From the NCBI GenBank assembly GCA_040219235.1, contig JAVJSV010000011.1, positions 186,001 through 250,000 of the forward strand: 64,000 nt of DNA, in the 5' to 3' direction. Positions 53,071-63,561 of the stretch are shown in pieces. How positions within the stretch are numbered: the first letter of the stretch is position 1; every line of letters starts with the position of its first letter. Below the pieces are notes generated by a model, which was not told the origin of the DNA, searched no databases, and worked only from the letters and a program-made list of their open reading frames with translations. The DNA is from Rhodospirillaceae bacterium (GTDB lineage Bacteria; Pseudomonadota; Alphaproteobacteria; Rhodospirillales; Rhodospirillaceae). A program made the position numbers and the translations under genes.

Positions 53071-53276
53071 GCAGTGTTCATCAGCCGCTGTGAACTGCGA
53101 CTCTCAAGGTCGAAAAGCGGGCGGACCCTACAGGAAGGTTGTCAGACCTGCAATCTGCTAGAGAATGATTTCTCATCCCGCTCGTGACCTTCATGGGAGT
53201 GGCGCGCATCCCCCTTTAAACCCCTGAAAAAGCCTGAAATTCTGTGATAAAAAGACCGCCCCAGGCGCCAAAGGCG

Positions 53277-53304
53277 TTGACTCTGCGGGGGTGGTGAGTA
53301 TATT
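53277..53304 (+). promoter_or_regulatory. Promoter of rplU-rpmA
   Basis: TTGACT (53277-53282), a 16-nt spacer and TATATT (53299-53304), 56 nt before the rplU start. The boxes are near consensus for the housekeeping sigma factor, as expected for ribosomal protein genes. The rest of 53071-53276 shows no gene. Confidence 0.7.
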
Positions 53305-53360
53305 CCCGCCCAATCGCGCGGGCTTTGGCTCGCCGTTTTCGTTTTTCGGAAGGTTGAGTT

Positions 53361-53744
53361 ATGCACGCAGTCATCAAGACAGGCGGGAAACAGTACCGCG
53401 TCGCAAAGGATGATGTGATCACCATTGAGCGCCTCAAGGGCGACGCTGGCGAAAAAGTCACGTTCGACCAGGTTCTGATGGTTGGCGACAAAACGGGGAC
53501 GCCCCTCGTTGCTGGCGCAGCCGTTCAGGGTGAGATTGTTGAGCAAGCCCGTGGCGACAAAATCATCGTGTTCAAGAAAAAGCGCCGCAAGGATTACAAG
53601 CGCACAGCTGGTCATCGTCAGGATCTGACCATTGTGAAAATCACTGATATTGGTGATGCAGAAAAGAAAAAAACACCAGCCAAAAAGGCTGCTGCGAAAA
53701 CAGAAGAGTCAGCCGAGGCCCCTGCGGCCGACGCAGACAAGTAG
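53361..53744 (+). CDS. rplU: 50S ribosomal protein L21
   Basis: A large-subunit protein that binds 23S rRNA. The 127-aa sequence has the standard [18 protein letters not shown] start, VLMVGD and the conserved [16 protein letters not shown] rRNA-binding segment. After about residue 103 an Ala/Lys/Glu-rich tail of the kind seen in Alphaproteobacteria extends it. rpmA follows 12 nt downstream. Confidence 0.97.
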   Translation: MHAVIKTGGKQYRVAKDDVITIERLKGDAGEKVTFDQVLMVGDKTGTPLVAGAAVQGEIVEQARGDKIIVFKKKRRKDYKRTAGHRQDLTIVKITDIGDAEKKKTPAKKAAAKTEESAEAPAADADK

Positions 53745-53756
53745 GAGGCCGCTTCC

Positions 53757-54014
53757 ATGGCACATAAAAAATCTGGTGGTAGTTCCCGTAACGGTCGCGA
53801 TTCAGCAGGCCAGCGCCTTGGCGTTAAAAAGTTCGGTGGTGAGAAAGTTATTCCCGGTAACATCATCGTTCGTCAGTGCGGCACCAAGTGGCACCCGGGT
53901 GAGAACGTTGGCTTGGGTCGTGACTATACCATTTTCGCGTTGACCGAAGGTAAGGTCAGTTTCCGCAAAGGCTTTAAAGGCCGCACTTTTGTGTCTGTGG
54001 ACCCGGCGAGCTAA
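53757..54014 (+). CDS. rpmA: 50S ribosomal protein L27
   Basis: An 85-aa ribosomal protein beginning [16 protein letters not shown], so it has the extended N-terminus that reaches the peptidyl-transferase centre without a cleavable leader. [12 protein letters not shown] and [14 protein letters not shown] are family signatures. Co-transcribed with rplU and followed by a strong terminator. Confidence 0.97.
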   Translation: MAHKKSGGSSRNGRDSAGQRLGVKKFGGEKVIPGNIIVRQCGTKWHPGENVGLGRDYTIFALTEGKVSFRKGFKGRTFVSVDPAS

Positions 54015-54056
54015 CGTTTCCCTCTGAGGCGTTCCGTCACCAAACAAAGTTATGCG

Positions 54057-54089
54057 AGGGGAATGGACGTCCATTCCCCTTTTTCTTTT
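54057..54089 (+). terminator. Rho-independent terminator of rplU-rpmA
   Basis: A perfect palindrome with arms AGGGGAATGGA (54057-54067) and TCCATTCCCCT (54070-54080), followed by a T-rich run. It separates the ribosomal operon from obgE, which starts 33 nt later. Confidence 0.92.
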
Positions 54090-54103
54090 GTTCACTGCGA
54101 TGA

Positions 54104-56298
<2,195 letters not shown>

Positions 56299-56355
56299 AT
56301 CTAAGGTAAGCTGATGAGCCAAGACTTGGCTCTAATCTAAACAGGAGACAAGGTC

Positions 56356-57645
56356 ATGGACGGAAGCGGAAAAGCAACTGAACCAGACATGAATATTGAA
56401 GAAGTAATGGAGGGGGTTGGCCGGGCGGCTGTTGCTGCCTCCCGTGTGTTGGCCAAAACACTGTCCGAGAAGAAAAATGCGGCCCTCCTAGCGGCCGCAA
56501 AAGCCCTGCGCGAAAACAAGACAGATCTGTTAGCCGCTAATAAAATTGATATGGACGCCGGTCGCAAAAAAGATCTGACCTCAGCCTTGATGGATCGCCT
56601 TGAACTGACCGAGAGCCGTGTCGAAGCCATAGCTGCTGGCTTGGAAGATATTGCAAAACTGAAAGACCCTGTGGGCGAAGTGATTGCCGCCTGGGATCGT
56701 CCCACGGGATTAAAGATAGAACGTGTGCGGATGCCTTTGGGTGTGATCGGCGTCATTTATGAATCCCGTCCCAACGTCACCGCTGATGCTGGCGCTTTGT
56801 GCCTGAAAGCTGGCAACGCTTGTATTCTTCGTGGTGGATCTGAGAGCTATCACAGTTCAAGTGCGATCTTGGCGTGTTTGCACAAGGGCCTGGAAGAGGC
56901 GGGTCTTCCTGCCGCCGCCATCCAGATGGTGCCCACCACGGACCGCGCTGCGGTCGGCAAGATGCTGACCATGACAGATTATATTGACGTCATTGTGCCG
57001 CGCGGCGGCCAGTCTTTGACCGAGCGCGTCATGCGCGAGAGCAAAGTCCCGACATTCCAGCACTTGGTTGGTCTCTGTCACACTTACATTCACAAAGCCG
57101 CTGACGGAGAAAAGGCGCGTCGCGTGGTCCTCAACGCGAAGATGCGCCGTACGGGCATTTGCGGCGCTATGGAAACCTTGTTGATCGATAAAGCCGTGGC
57201 GGCAACACTCTTGCCACCTATTTTGGAGGATCTGTTAGAGGCGGGCTGTGAAATTCGCGGCGATGAATCCGTGCAGGCTTTGAATAAGAAAGTCATTGCA
57301 GCAGCCGATGAGGATTGGGATACGGAGTATCTGGATGCCATCGTATCCGTGCGGGTTGTGGCAGACATTGACGAAGCGATTGCGCACATCAATGAACATG
57401 GTTCAGAGCACACCGAGGCGATTATCACGGAAGACCTCGCCGCTGCCGAAGAGTTCATGAACAGCCTGTCCAGCGCGATTGTGATGCACAACGCCTCAAC
57501 ACAATTCGCCGATGGCGGCGAGTTTGGCATGGGGGCCGAAATTGGTATTGCTACCGGCAAGCTTCATGCCCGCGGACCGGTCGGCGTCGAGCAGCTCACA
57601 ACCTTTAAATATAAAGTGCGTGGCGATGGCACGACCCGGTCTTAA
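56356..57645 (+). CDS. proA: Gamma-glutamyl phosphate reductase
   Basis: Second enzyme of proline synthesis, giving glutamate semialdehyde with NADPH. The 429-aa ALDH-fold protein shows [13 protein letters not shown], the catalytic cysteine in [14 protein letters not shown], and the C-terminal [16 protein letters not shown]. The ATG at 56356 has AGGAGA upstream; an internal ATG at 56389 is a weaker alternative. It forms an operon with proB and nadD. Confidence 0.96.
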   Translation: MDGSGKATEPDMNIEEVMEGVGRAAVAASRVLAKTLSEKKNAALLAAAKALRENKTDLLAANKIDMDAGRKKDLTSALMDRLELTESRVEAIAAGLEDIAKLKDPVGEVIAAWDRPTGLKIERVRMPLGVIGVIYESRPNVTADAGALCLKAGNACILRGGSESYHSSSAILACLHKGLEEAGLPAAAIQMVPTTDRAAVGKMLTMTDYIDVIVPRGGQSLTERVMRESKVPTFQHLVGLCHTYIHKAADGEKARRVVLNAKMRRTGICGAMETLLIDKAVAATLLPPILEDLLEAGCEIRGDESVQALNKKVIAAADEDWDTEYLDAIVSVRVVADIDEAIAHINEHGSEHTEAIITEDLAAAEEFMNSLSSAIVMHNASTQFADGGEFGMGAEIGIATGKLHARGPVGVEQLTTFKYKVRGDGTTRS

Positions 57646-57659
57646 GAACACCTAAGCTG

Positions 57660-58271
57660 ATGTTTTCACCCTCCCCATGGGGCGATCGTCGGCGTATGCG
57701 CGTTGGCTTGCTTGGGGGGTCTTTTAACCCCGCCCATGCCGGTCATCTGCACATTAGTGCTGAAGCACGCCGCCGCCTGGGCCTAGATCAGGTCTGGTGG
57801 TTGGTGAGTCCGCAGAACCCTCTGAAATCTTCAAAAGGCATGGCGGCGCTGGAAAAACGTTTGTCTCAAGCCCGAGCGGTTGCCGGAGCGCCCTGGATTC
57901 AGGTTACGAGTATTGAGCAGCATCTAGGTGTCAATCTGACCTGGCAGACGCTTACGCTCCTGCGCCAGCGTTTTCCTAAAACCGACTTCGTCTGGCTGAT
58001 GGGAGCTGACAATATGGTTCAGATTCCGCGCTGGGTGCGATGGTCAAAAATCTTTCAAATGGTTCACGTTGCAGTTTTTGACCGTTCGCCGTATTCTTAT
58101 GATGCGTTGTCTGGTCAGGCAGCGCGGCGATTCGCTCACCGCCGCCTTCGGTCCTCAAGGCCCTTGGCTTTGTGGCAGAAGACCCGCTCCACGTGGGTGT
58201 ATGTGGCGCAACGGCGGCATAGTGCATCGTCAACAGCAATACGGCTTGGTGATGCGGGTAAACAGCTTTAA
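57660..58271 (+). CDS. nadD: Nicotinate-nucleotide adenylyltransferase
   Basis: Makes deamido-NAD from nicotinate mononucleotide and ATP. The 203-aa protein has GLLGGSFNPAHAGHL with the nucleotide-binding GGSFNPxHxGH motif, then LVSPQNPLK, FVWLMGADNM and, near the C-terminus, the S-S-T-A-I-R motif. Starts 14 nt after proA. Confidence 0.93.
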   Translation: MFSPSPWGDRRRMRVGLLGGSFNPAHAGHLHISAEARRRLGLDQVWWLVSPQNPLKSSKGMAALEKRLSQARAVAGAPWIQVTSIEQHLGVNLTWQTLTLLRQRFPKTDFVWLMGADNMVQIPRWVRWSKIFQMVHVAVFDRSPYSYDALSGQAARRFAHRRLRSSRPLALWQKTRSTWVYVAQRRHSASSTAIRLGDAGKQL

Positions 58272-58302
58272 TATCAGTCTTGCATCTAGCCTTTAGGGGG
58301 AG

Positions 58303-58683
58303 TTGATCATTCACTCACCACGTACTCTGGTCGGCCTGGAGAAAACGGTCGAAAATATCGTTGCGTCCCTTGAGGATGATAAAGCCCTAGACATTGTCGA
58401 GATCGACCTTGTTGGTAAAACATCCATCGCCGACAGAATGATAATAGCATCGGGTGGCTCGACCAGATTGGTTAACGCCATGTCTGAGCATGTCGTCGAG
58501 ACGCTCAAATCTGTTGGCATACAGCCTAAAACAGAAGGCAAGGGCCAGTGCGATTGGGTTCTGATAGATGCCGGTGATATTATCGTCCATTTGTTCAGAC
58601 CCGAGGTGCGCGCTTTCTACAATATCGAAAAGATATGGGCGCATACGTCTGAGCCTGACGTGCCAGAATTGGTATCTGCCTAA
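58303..58683 (+). CDS. rsfS: Ribosomal silencing factor RsfS
   Basis: Binds L14 on the 50S subunit and blocks subunit joining when nutrients are scarce. The 126-aa protein shows DIVEIDLVGKTSIADRMIIA, the GQCDWVLIDAGDIIVHLF signature and YNIEKIW. The first start is TTG at 58303, but the G-rich ribosome site (AGGGGGAG, 58295-58302) directly abuts it. The true initiation codon may be one of the two following codons (ATC or ATT). Confidence 0.92.
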   Translation: MIIHSPRTLVGLEKTVENIVASLEDDKALDIVEIDLVGKTSIADRMIIASGGSTRLVNAMSEHVVETLKSVGIQPKTEGKGQCDWVLIDAGDIIVHLFRPEVRAFYNIEKIWAHTSEPDVPELVSA

Positions 58684-58756
58684 ACTGCGGAGGTGCCGAC
58701 TTGGTCTAGTGGTCACGCGCCGGATCAATATTGGCAGATGGCCAAGGTGAACCAAG

Positions 58757-59218
58757 ATGAATATCGCCATAGTTGCGGTGGGCCGCATGCGTGCCGGACC
58801 AGAAAAACAGCTTTTTGACTCCTATGTCTCTAAGACGCCATGGACTGTAACGACCCATGAGATTGAAGCGCGGGGCAAGGGCGATGCTATTGCGCAAGCC
58901 AAACAAGAGGCAGACGGTATCCTGTCTGTTTTGCCGCAAAGCGCCAAAGTGATCTGTCTCGATAGCCGGGGAAAAACGCTGACCAGCGAGAAGTTGGCGC
59001 AAAGATTTGGCCAATGGCGTGATGGGGGGGAACGCGATGTTGCTATTGTGATTGGTGGGACCGATGGCTTAGAGGCGCGGGTTATCCAAAAGGCAGATCT
59101 TGTTTTATCCTTTGGCGCGGTTACCTGGCCGCATATGTTGATGCGCGTTCTCGTCAGCGAGCAGATCTTCCGTGCCCATTGTATTTTGACGGGCCACCCG
59201 TATCACCGTGGACACTGA
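58757..59218 (+). CDS. rlmH: 23S rRNA pseudouridine1915 N3-methyltransferase
   Basis: SPOUT-class methyltransferase acting on pseudouridine 1915 in 23S rRNA. The 153-aa protein starts MNIAIVAVGRM, has VICLDSRGKTLTSEKLAQ, the knot segment VIGGTDGLEARV, LSFGAVTWPHMLMRVLVSEQ and ends with GHPYHRGH. The gene follows rsfS, as in most Proteobacteria. Confidence 0.96.
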   Translation: MNIAIVAVGRMRAGPEKQLFDSYVSKTPWTVTTHEIEARGKGDAIAQAKQEADGILSVLPQSAKVICLDSRGKTLTSEKLAQRFGQWRDGGERDVAIVIGGTDGLEARVIQKADLVLSFGAVTWPHMLMRVLVSEQIFRAHCILTGHPYHRGH

Positions 59219-59238
59219 GTGTTAGGTTTAGAAATCTC

Positions 59239-60198
59239 ATGACACGCAATTCTTCAGTTTGGCGACTGACTTACACCGGTGTTGCCCTGGACCGGGCGTC
59301 AGCACTCCGGTCGACAGACTCTGATGTTGAAAAACTGCGTCTGAACCCGAACACCCGCGTTTTGCCAATCTGGAACGGCAATCACTTGTTCGATGAGCAG
59401 GGGCAAGGTGCGGTTGCGGTAACGTCCGAGCACTTCGATCTCTTTGACCGGGCTGATTGGGACCAGGCAGACTGGATATTTCTCGGTTCTGCGCAAGACT
59501 CACCGTGGTTTGCTGTGGTGATTCAATCTGATGAAGCACCACCGTCTTTGACAAATCTAGGTATCCTAGAGCCACTGCACCCCCGTGTTGGTGCCCTTGA
59601 GTCAGATCAGGCGGCCCTTATGGCGTATGCCCGTGGCATGGCCTTGTGGCATCTTAATCATTTGCATTGTGGTCGCTGTGGTGCCCCCACCGTATCCTGC
59701 GACGGCGGGCACATCCGCCGTTGTTCTGATGAAAGCTGTGGCTACCGCGCCTTTCCAAGGACGGATGCCGCAGTGATTGTGCTGGTGGAGCATCCGGATG
59801 GAGAACGATGTCTGCTCGGTCGCCAAAGCAAATGGCCTGAGGGCATGTATTCTGTCGTTGCGGGTTTTGTGGAGCCTGGAGAATCTCTGGAGGAATGTGT
59901 GATACGTGAGGTCAAAGAAGAAACCGGAATTCAGGTGACGGACGCCACCTACCATGCGTCTCAGCCCTGGCCGTTTCCGTCGTCGCTGATGCTTGGGTTT
60001 TCAGCCAAAGCGCTGACCACAGATTTCAACCCGGATGATGATGAGTTGGACGATATCCGGTGGGTCACCCGGAGCGACCTGGCCCAGTATGGTGAAATGG
60101 GGGATGAAACGGATGGCCCCAAGCTGCCCAACCGTCATTCCATCGCCCGGTTCCTCATTGATACTTGGCGCGGCCAAGCGCCGGCGCATCACGCTTAG
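59239..60198 (+). CDS. nudC: NAD+ diphosphatase (Nudix hydrolase NudC)
   Basis: Hydrolyses NAD(H) and NAD-capped RNA. About 319 aa from the ATG at 59239; the longer frame beginning at 59179 overlaps rlmH and lacks a better ribosome site. The zinc ribbon is visible (C-x2-C in HCGRCG, C-x4-C in RRCSDESCGY). The Nudix box GFVEPGESLEEC followed by VIREVKEETGI is complete. A SQPWPFPSSLMLGF segment is typical of NudC. Confidence 0.93.
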   Translation: MTRNSSVWRLTYTGVALDRASALRSTDSDVEKLRLNPNTRVLPIWNGNHLFDEQGQGAVAVTSEHFDLFDRADWDQADWIFLGSAQDSPWFAVVIQSDEAPPSLTNLGILEPLHPRVGALESDQAALMAYARGMALWHLNHLHCGRCGAPTVSCDGGHIRRCSDESCGYRAFPRTDAAVIVLVEHPDGERCLLGRQSKWPEGMYSVVAGFVEPGESLEECVIREVKEETGIQVTDATYHASQPWPFPSSLMLGFSAKALTTDFNPDDDELDDIRWVTRSDLAQYGEMGDETDGPKLPNRHSIARFLIDTWRGQAPAHHA

Positions 60199-60204
60199 TT
60201 GCCC

Positions 60205-61095
60205 TCAGTCCTCTTCGGCGGGGGCAGACTCTTGGCGATAAGGGTGCGCGGGGTAAGTGCCAAGAAGGGTTACTTCTTTTGAATAGAAGGCCAAGTCTTC
60301 CATCGCCAGCTTGAAATTCCGGCTGTCGGGGTGGCCTTCAACATCCGCATAAAACTGCGCCGCTGTAAAATGACCATCAACCAGATAGCTCTCTAACTTG
60401 GTCATGTTGACCCCATTGGTGGCAAATCCGCCGAGCGCCTTGTAAAGGGCGGCCGGTACATTGCGCACCTTGAACACAAAAGAGGTCACCACGGTTTCAT
60501 CCGACAGCGGCGGAATATCAGAGTCCCGCGCCATTATAATGAAGCGCGTCGTATTGTGTTCCGCGTCTTCGATGTTTTCCGCCAGAATTTCGAGACCATA
60601 AATTTCTGCCGCCAACGAAGATGCGATCGCCCCAACGGTCGGGTCGCCCCGTTTGGCGACATCACGAGCTGCGCCTGCGGTATCTCCCGCTGTGACCTGT
60701 TCTAAGCCATGGGCACGAATAAAATCACGACATTGGGACAGTGCTGGAAGTTGGCTCTCGATGGTCTTGAGTCCCTCTAGCGTCGCGCCTTTGACCGCCA
60801 GCAGACAATGTTTAATGCGTTGGAAATGCTCTGCAACGATCTGTAAGCCGGATTGCGGCAAGATGTGGTGAATGTCAGCAACACGGCCCATGACCGAGTT
60901 CTCGACTGGAATCATGGCGTATTTCGCTGCACCGTCATTGACAGCTGCAAAGGCGTCTTCGAAAGACGCGCAGGCCAGAGGCGTCATGTTTGGATACACA
61001 GCTTGGCAGGCCATGTGCGAATTCGCGCCTAGGGCACCTTGGAACGCGATGGTTTGCGATGGATCGGTTCGGGTGAGATCAGGGGATGTTGTCAT
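60205..61095 (-). CDS. pheA: Prephenate dehydratase
   Basis: Converts prephenate to phenylpyruvate for phenylalanine synthesis. The stand-alone enzyme has AFQGALGANSHMA, YAMIPVENSVMGRVADIH, and TTRFIIMA before a C-terminal ACT domain (VRNVPAALYKALGGFATNGVN split by the Gly turn, with the ESYLVDG Phe-binding element). About 296 aa from the ATG at 61095; a TTG at 61116, 3 nt after the kdsB stop, is an alternative start. It has no chorismate mutase part. Confidence 0.93.
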   Translation of the reverse strand: MTTSPDLTRTDPSQTIAFQGALGANSHMACQAVYPNMTPLACASFEDAFAAVNDGAAKYAMIPVENSVMGRVADIHHILPQSGLQIVAEHFQRIKHCLLAVKGATLEGLKTIESQLPALSQCRDFIRAHGLEQVTAGDTAGAARDVAKRGDPTVGAIASSLAAEIYGLEILAENIEDAEHNTTRFIIMARDSDIPPLSDETVVTSFVFKVRNVPAALYKALGGFATNGVNMTKLESYLVDGHFTAAQFYADVEGHPDSRNFKLAMEDLAFYSKEVTLLGTYPAHPYRQESAPAEED

Positions 61096-61119
61096 GAGAA
61101 ACGCTTTTGCGACCAAAAT

Positions 61120-61860
61120 TTAATGAGCCAGAAGGTCTCTGGCACGTTCGAGGTCGGCGGCAGTATCGACGCCGAAGGGAACAGTGTCAACGAGGCCAGC
61201 CGCAATTCGCATTCCGTTCTCAAGGGCGCGCAATTGCTCTAGGCGTTCACGTTTTTCCAAGGGGCTTGGGTCTAGCGTGACGAATCGCTGTAACGCGTCA
61301 CGTGTGTAGGCGTATAGCCCAATGTGATGATAAAACGGTCCCTCTCCCCATGGCACCGGGTTACGGCTGAAATATAATGCGCTGGCGGTTGTTTGCCCTG
61401 GCGGAAAGGTCACAGCGGCTTTCACCGTGTTGGGGTCATTTATTTCATCAGTATCGGTCATCTCTGCGACCAATGTCCCAATATCCGCCTTTCCGGTGAC
61501 GAGGGCGGATTGCGCTGCGGCGATCAGGCGCGGTTCTAAAGTTGGCAAGTCGCCCTGCACATTCACAATATGCGAGTAGGTCGCATCTGCATCGAAGCTT
61601 TGGGCTGCCGCCCAAACTCGATCGGATCCGCTTGGTAGGTTCGGATCGGTCATAACGGCAATGCCGCCGGCGTTTTCTATGGCTTCGCTGATCTCAGCAT
61701 CACCGCAAGCAACGATCACAGGGCCAATATTGGCTTCTACTGCGCGTCTCCAGACATGCACGATCATGGGATCTCTGCCAATAAGGGCGAGGGGTTTGTT
61801 CGGTAAGCGTGTTGACGCCAATCGAGCGGGAATGATCACCAAGGCATTGTCTATCGTCAT
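61120..61860 (-). CDS. kdsB: 3-deoxy-manno-octulosonate cytidylyltransferase
   Basis: Activates KDO with CTP for LPS core synthesis. The 246-aa protein shows VIIPARLASTRLPNKPLALIG, split here before the second Arg, IVACGDAEI, MTDPNLPSGSDRV, NVQGDLPTLEP and YAYTRDALQRF. It precedes pheA with a 24-nt gap or less. The gene confirms an LPS-bearing outer membrane. Confidence 0.95.
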   Translation of the reverse strand: MTIDNALVIIPARLASTRLPNKPLALIGRDPMIVHVWRRAVEANIGPVIVACGDAEISEAIENAGGIAVMTDPNLPSGSDRVWAAAQSFDADATYSHIVNVQGDLPTLEPRLIAAAQSALVTGKADIGTLVAEMTDTDEINDPNTVKAAVTFPPGQTTASALYFSRNPVPWGEGPFYHHIGLYAYTRDALQRFVTLDPSPLEKRERLEQLRALENGMRIAAGLVDTVPFGVDTAADLERARDLLAH

Positions 61861-62037
61861 GTCGCAATCACTCTTATTCTCGGTTGACCGTCACGAGCAT
61901 CAAATTGCTCCCAAGGTACGGAAAGGCTTCACTTTTTTTCCTAGAACGGGATAATAGGTTCAAATAAAGGATAGCTGTTGAGATTCAGCGCTGAACCCTT
62001 TAAGTCAATGCAAAAGTTACCCACTGGGGACCAGAAA

Positions 62038-62757
62038 ATGGCCGAAAAACCTTCACCCGACAAGTTTAAGTCTAACTCTGCTATGATGGCGGGCTTCGCT
62101 GCCATCTGGCTTACCGTTGGCGTTAATGAAGCCAGTCACTTTCTGGTGCCTGACGATGAATCGGTTTCAACCTTTGGATATGAGATCGAAGTGCCAGAAG
62201 GGTTTGGCGCGGGCAGTGGTGGTGAGCCAGAAGTTGAGATGCTGGTTGATATCAAGCCGATGCTAGCCTCGGCCAGTGTAGATGACGGGGCCAAGGTTTT
62301 CCGCAAGTGCCAGTCCTGACATACCTATGAAGCTGGCGACCGCAACGGCACAGGACCAAACCTATACAGTATCGTCGGTGCAAATATTGCGACTCGCGAT
62401 CACGGTGGTTTTGAGCTTTCAGACTCCTTAAAGGAAAATGTTGAGGTCTGGACCTATGACATGCTCAACGCGTATCTGGAAAATCCAAAAGCTGTGGCGC
62501 CTAAAGGAACGATGTCCTTCGCAGGTTTGCGTAAGCCCGAGGATCGCGCCGACGTGATTGCTTTCCTGATGGAGTACACAGAGAATCCGCCAGAAGTGGT
62601 GCTGGACCCTGTTGAGCCTGCAATTGAAGAAACCGCAGAAGCCATGAGTGATGATATGGGTGAGGCTGTCGACGACGCAGGTGAGGCTGTTGACGACGCC
62701 ACCGACTCTGTCGGTGAAACCACCGATGCGGTTGAAGACGCTGCAGAGACACCGTAA
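62038..62757 (+). pseudogene. Membrane-anchored cytochrome c with TGA in place of the second heme cysteine codon
   Basis: From the ATG at 62038 (GGGGA upstream) the protein has one N-terminal transmembrane helix (MMAGFAAIWLTVG), then DDGAKVFRKCQS followed by TGA at 62317-62319. The same frame continues without interruption to 62757: H-T-Y-E-A-G, NGTGPNLYSIVG, TMSFAGLRKPEDRADVIAFL (axial Met in TMSFAG) and an acidic Ala/Asp/Glu tail. The heme motif C-x-x-C-H is therefore complete except that the second Cys codon is TGA. Without readthrough the product is a truncated, heme-less fragment. Either a recent nonsense mutation, a base-call error or recoding. It resembles the CycM-type anchored cytochromes of respiratory chains. 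Confidence 0.88.
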
Positions 62758-62768
62758 CAGCATCCGAT

Positions 62769-63560
62769 ATGTCGGGGTCCGCCCAGGCGCAAATCTATAT
62801 CGATCTTGCTCATAAGCTTGCCGATACTGCGGCAAATATAACGCGCCCGTATTTCCGCACATCTTTAACAATCGAAGATAAATCCGACGAAAGTCCTGTC
62901 ACCCGCGCTGATCGTGAAGCGGAAGCAGCGATGCGTGCGCTAATTAACACCACCTTTCCGGAACATGGAATTATTGGTGAAGAGTACGGCACTGAAAACG
63001 CTGACGCAGAGTTTGTCTGGGCTTTAGACCCCATCGACGGCACGATTTCTTTCATCAATGGCGTGCCTCTCTTCACTACAATTGTGGGGCTGTTACGCAA
63101 TGGGTCTCCGTGGCTTGGGTTGGTTGATCAACCAATTTTGCAGGATCGTTGGGTCGGCGGCGCGGGGCAGTCAACCACGCTAAACAAATCGCCGGCCCGA
63201 GTCCGTGCATGTTCCGCGCTGGACCATGCCTCCGTTTATATTACGGCGCCTGATTTTTTTTCTGCCGACGAATTGCAAAGTGTTGAGAACTTAACAAACG
63301 CTGTAAAACTGCGCCGGTTTGGTGGCACGGATTGTTATCATTACGGTATGGTCGCCAGCGGTTGGACCGATATGGCCTGCGAAAAACTGAGCGTTTACGA
63401 ATTTGGCGCAATGGTGCCGATCATAGAAAGTGCAGGTGGCGTCATGACGGATTGGCAGGGCAAAGCCTTAACAGGCACAGAAGGTCGACAAGTACTGGCC
63501 TCTGGTGATCAGCGCATCCATGATGCTGCCGTTGAGATTTTATCTAAGGAGTTTGTGTAA
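62769..63560 (+). CDS. hisN: Inositol monophosphatase family enzyme, histidinol-phosphatase type
   Basis: A 263-aa Mg2+-dependent phosphatase with GEEYG, WALDPIDGTISFINGVP (metal-binding D-P-I-D-G-T), GGTDCYHYGMVASGWTD split as RRFGGTDCYHYG and VASGWTDMACEKL, and EFGAMVPIIESAGG. The last two segments fit the HisN subgroup that dephosphorylates histidinol phosphate rather than inositol phosphate. It starts 11 nt after the cytochrome frame ends, and yejA starts 1 nt after its stop. Confidence 0.85.
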   Translation: MSGSAQAQIYIDLAHKLADTAANITRPYFRTSLTIEDKSDESPVTRADREAEAAMRALINTTFPEHGIIGEEYGTENADAEFVWALDPIDGTISFINGVPLFTTIVGLLRNGSPWLGLVDQPILQDRWVGGAGQSTTLNKSPARVRACSALDHASVYITAPDFFSADELQSVENLTNAVKLRRFGGTDCYHYGMVASGWTDMACEKLSVYEFGAMVPIIESAGGVMTDWQGKALTGTEGRQVLASGDQRIHDAAVEILSKEFV

Positions 63561-63561
63561 G

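Noticed and set aside
58684-58756. A possible tRNA between rsfS and rlmH, suggested by a TGGTCTAGTGGTCA-like D-arm sequence.
   Set aside because: The rest of a cloverleaf (anticodon and T-arm) is absent within the 73 nt.
62317-62375. SECIS element that would support selenocysteine at the TGA.
   Set aside because: Only a 3-bp CCG/CGG mini-stem is visible at a plausible distance, so there is no positive evidence for Sec insertion.
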